Positions 62,712 to 64,000 of a stretch of DNA of 64,000 nucleotides are shown piece by piece. The position numbers were made by a program, and so were the translations under genes. Numbering within the stretch: position 1 is the stretch's first letter; the number at the start of each line of letters is the position of its first letter. The notes under the pieces are model-generated. The model worked only from the letters and a program-made list of their open reading frames with translations, was not told the origin of the DNA and did no database searches. Origin of the DNA: Trema orientale. Lineage: Eukaryota > Streptophyta > Magnoliopsida > Rosales > Cannabaceae. The stretch covers positions 96,620 to 160,619 of the forward strand of contig JXTC01000256.1 of the NCBI GenBank assembly GCA_002914845.1, read 5' to 3'.

Positions 62712-63030
62712 ATTACAAAAATATGGAACTCAGGTTTTTTTTCAAATTTTTATACGGTTTTTATTAGAAAAATATCACTTTTTAAAAAATATTTAGAAAA
62801 ATATCATTTTTTAAAATAGTTACTGATTAGCGATTTCTGGAAACTTGTTACTGGTTACTAGTTACCAGTTATATATCAGTTATAAGTACCTTTGATTATT
62901 AGAAACTGGTTACCAGAAACTAGTTACTATTTAAAAAAAAAAAGCATTTTTCTAAATAGTTTTTTAAAAAATGGTATTTATCTAATAAAAACCGTACCAT
63001 ACTTTAAAAAAGCTTAAATCACCATATTTT
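62712..63030. repeat. Long inverted repeat, about 320 bp (MITE-like)
   Basis: The left arm (atacggtttttattagaaaa, then aaaatatttagaaaaatatc, near 62750-62815) is matched by the reverse complement of the right arm (gtacggtttttattagataa, near 62925-62999). The match continues outward through 'aaaaatatgg' on both sides, and the centre is made of 'ggttactagttaccagt' type words. The ends and target duplication are not resolved. Confidence 0.7.
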
Positions 63031-63083
63031 TCAAATTTTTTTCTAAATTACCGTATAATGTCTAATTTTCTCAAATATAATCA

Positions 63084-64000
63084 CACTACTAGAAATATTA
63101 GTTTTAGCGGCATTTTGCATTTGTAATACCGCAAGAGTATTTAGAAACGGGGCAATTTAATTTTTTAAATTTGCCTCAAATATAACATCATTTTATTAAA
63201 TGCCGCAAAATTATGATAATTCATTTTTAAATTGCAATAAATAACGAAGTTTTTCTTAAAATGCTACAAATTACAACATTCTTTTAAAAATGCCCCCAAA
63301 TTTTATTACATTTCTACTATTTATCTTAAAACATACAAAATTATATTCAAATTTTTTTGTTTCAAAGTTCACTTTAGGTTATAATTGAGTAAATAGGAAT
63401 AGATTCTTTTTTTTTTCCGAGATCACAACTTTTTTCTTAATGTTATTAAAATAACATTAGAAAAAGTTAGATTAAATTAAGCAAAATAAAATATTACTTC
63501 TCATAGTTTTTGATTATAGATCACTAGATTTTTGACTAAGCAAAAGCTAATATGACTAATTCAGCAATTTAGTTAAAATTTTATAGAAACATATACTCTT
63601 TGCTCGCACTATACTAGAGATATTGGTAAGCCAGAAACACTTATCTCTCTCTCTCTCCCCCCTCTCCTCCCCCCCTATGTCAATAATGCTTCTTTCTTCC
63701 TTTCCTTTAACACCATTTTCGACCTAGGCTAAGATCTTCAGAGCTCTAAGCTCATCGCCTAAGCATCATCTTTCTAAGTTTGGATAATGATTCTTTATTG
63801 GATTCAATGCATTGTTTCCTGAAATTTATCATTTATTAGCTTCAACTGCCCTTTTTTCGGTTAATGGTTGATTGAATTGAGTTTGAAGATTCAATTTTAT
63901 GGTAAAATGTTTGATTAAGATATTCATATTTTTAGTGAATGCATTTTGTGATGTCTTTATGGATTATTCATGATATTGGGTTTCAGTTCCATGAAATAGG
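63084..64000 (+). mobile_element. CACTA (En/Spm) transposon end, continuing past the window
   Basis: Starts cactactagaaatattagt, a classic CACTA terminal inverted repeat, with tca directly before it as candidate 3-bp target duplication. Subterminal repeats of the 'ccgcaa/tgccgc/tgcccc' type follow to about 63300. Beyond about 63640 a CT-rich leader and intron-like sequence suggest the 5' part of a gene of the element. The other end is outside the window. Confidence 0.75.

Overview
This is a plant nuclear window, most likely from a eudicot. It is AT-rich, has intron-containing genes with GT-AG junctions, and is full of plant-type transposable elements. The only clearly conserved host genes lie in the right third. 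I saw no tRNA, rRNA, CRISPR or bacterial-type operon structure. I could not name the species.

Left part (1-14.5 kb): gene-poor and repeat-rich. The left edge cuts a satellite-like array with a period of about 111 bp. A 1.96-kb non-autonomous Ty1/copia element (6377-8334) is complete with both LTRs, primer site, polypurine tract and target duplications. A Tourist-like MITE (9941-10349), a tRNA-derived SINE on the minus strand (10485-10658) and a long (TA)n tract follow.

Middle part (14.5-39.7 kb): a nest of Ty3/gypsy elements. A deleted element, here called A, was interrupted in its RNase H region by a chromovirus-like element B on the minus strand (15596-22883). The 5-bp target duplication GTTAC survives, but the far half of A (22884-23972) now lies inverted. 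It is followed by a plus-strand element C of the same family (23973-37559). The 5' LTR of C starts B-like and ends C-like, which points to an inversion through ectopic recombination between LTRs. All gag-pol frames of A, B and C are broken. Three single Ns (15981, 31368, 34720) sit at a deletion, a deletion and a 1.48-kb near-perfect duplication, so they look like assembly joins.

Right part (46-61 kb): host genes. A nine-exon gene for a 1455-residue EDRF1-like (erythroid differentiation-related factor 1-like) TPR protein runs 46243-55121 on the plus strand, with a solo LTR in its last intron. A single-exon 97-residue acidic hypothetical protein follows (56852-57145). A complete gene for cytosolic 60S ribosomal protein L7 (uL30) runs on the minus strand (58858-60458, plus a 5'-UTR exon near 61.1 kb), with telo-boxes and a site II-like motif in its promoter. 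The right edge holds a LINE 3' end with an RNase H domain, a long inverted repeat, and the terminus of a CACTA transposon that runs out of the window.

No new multi-gene system was found. The strongest unusual observations are the retrotransposon nest torn by an inversion, the signs of assembly error at the Ns, and several small elements whose target duplications can be read exactly.
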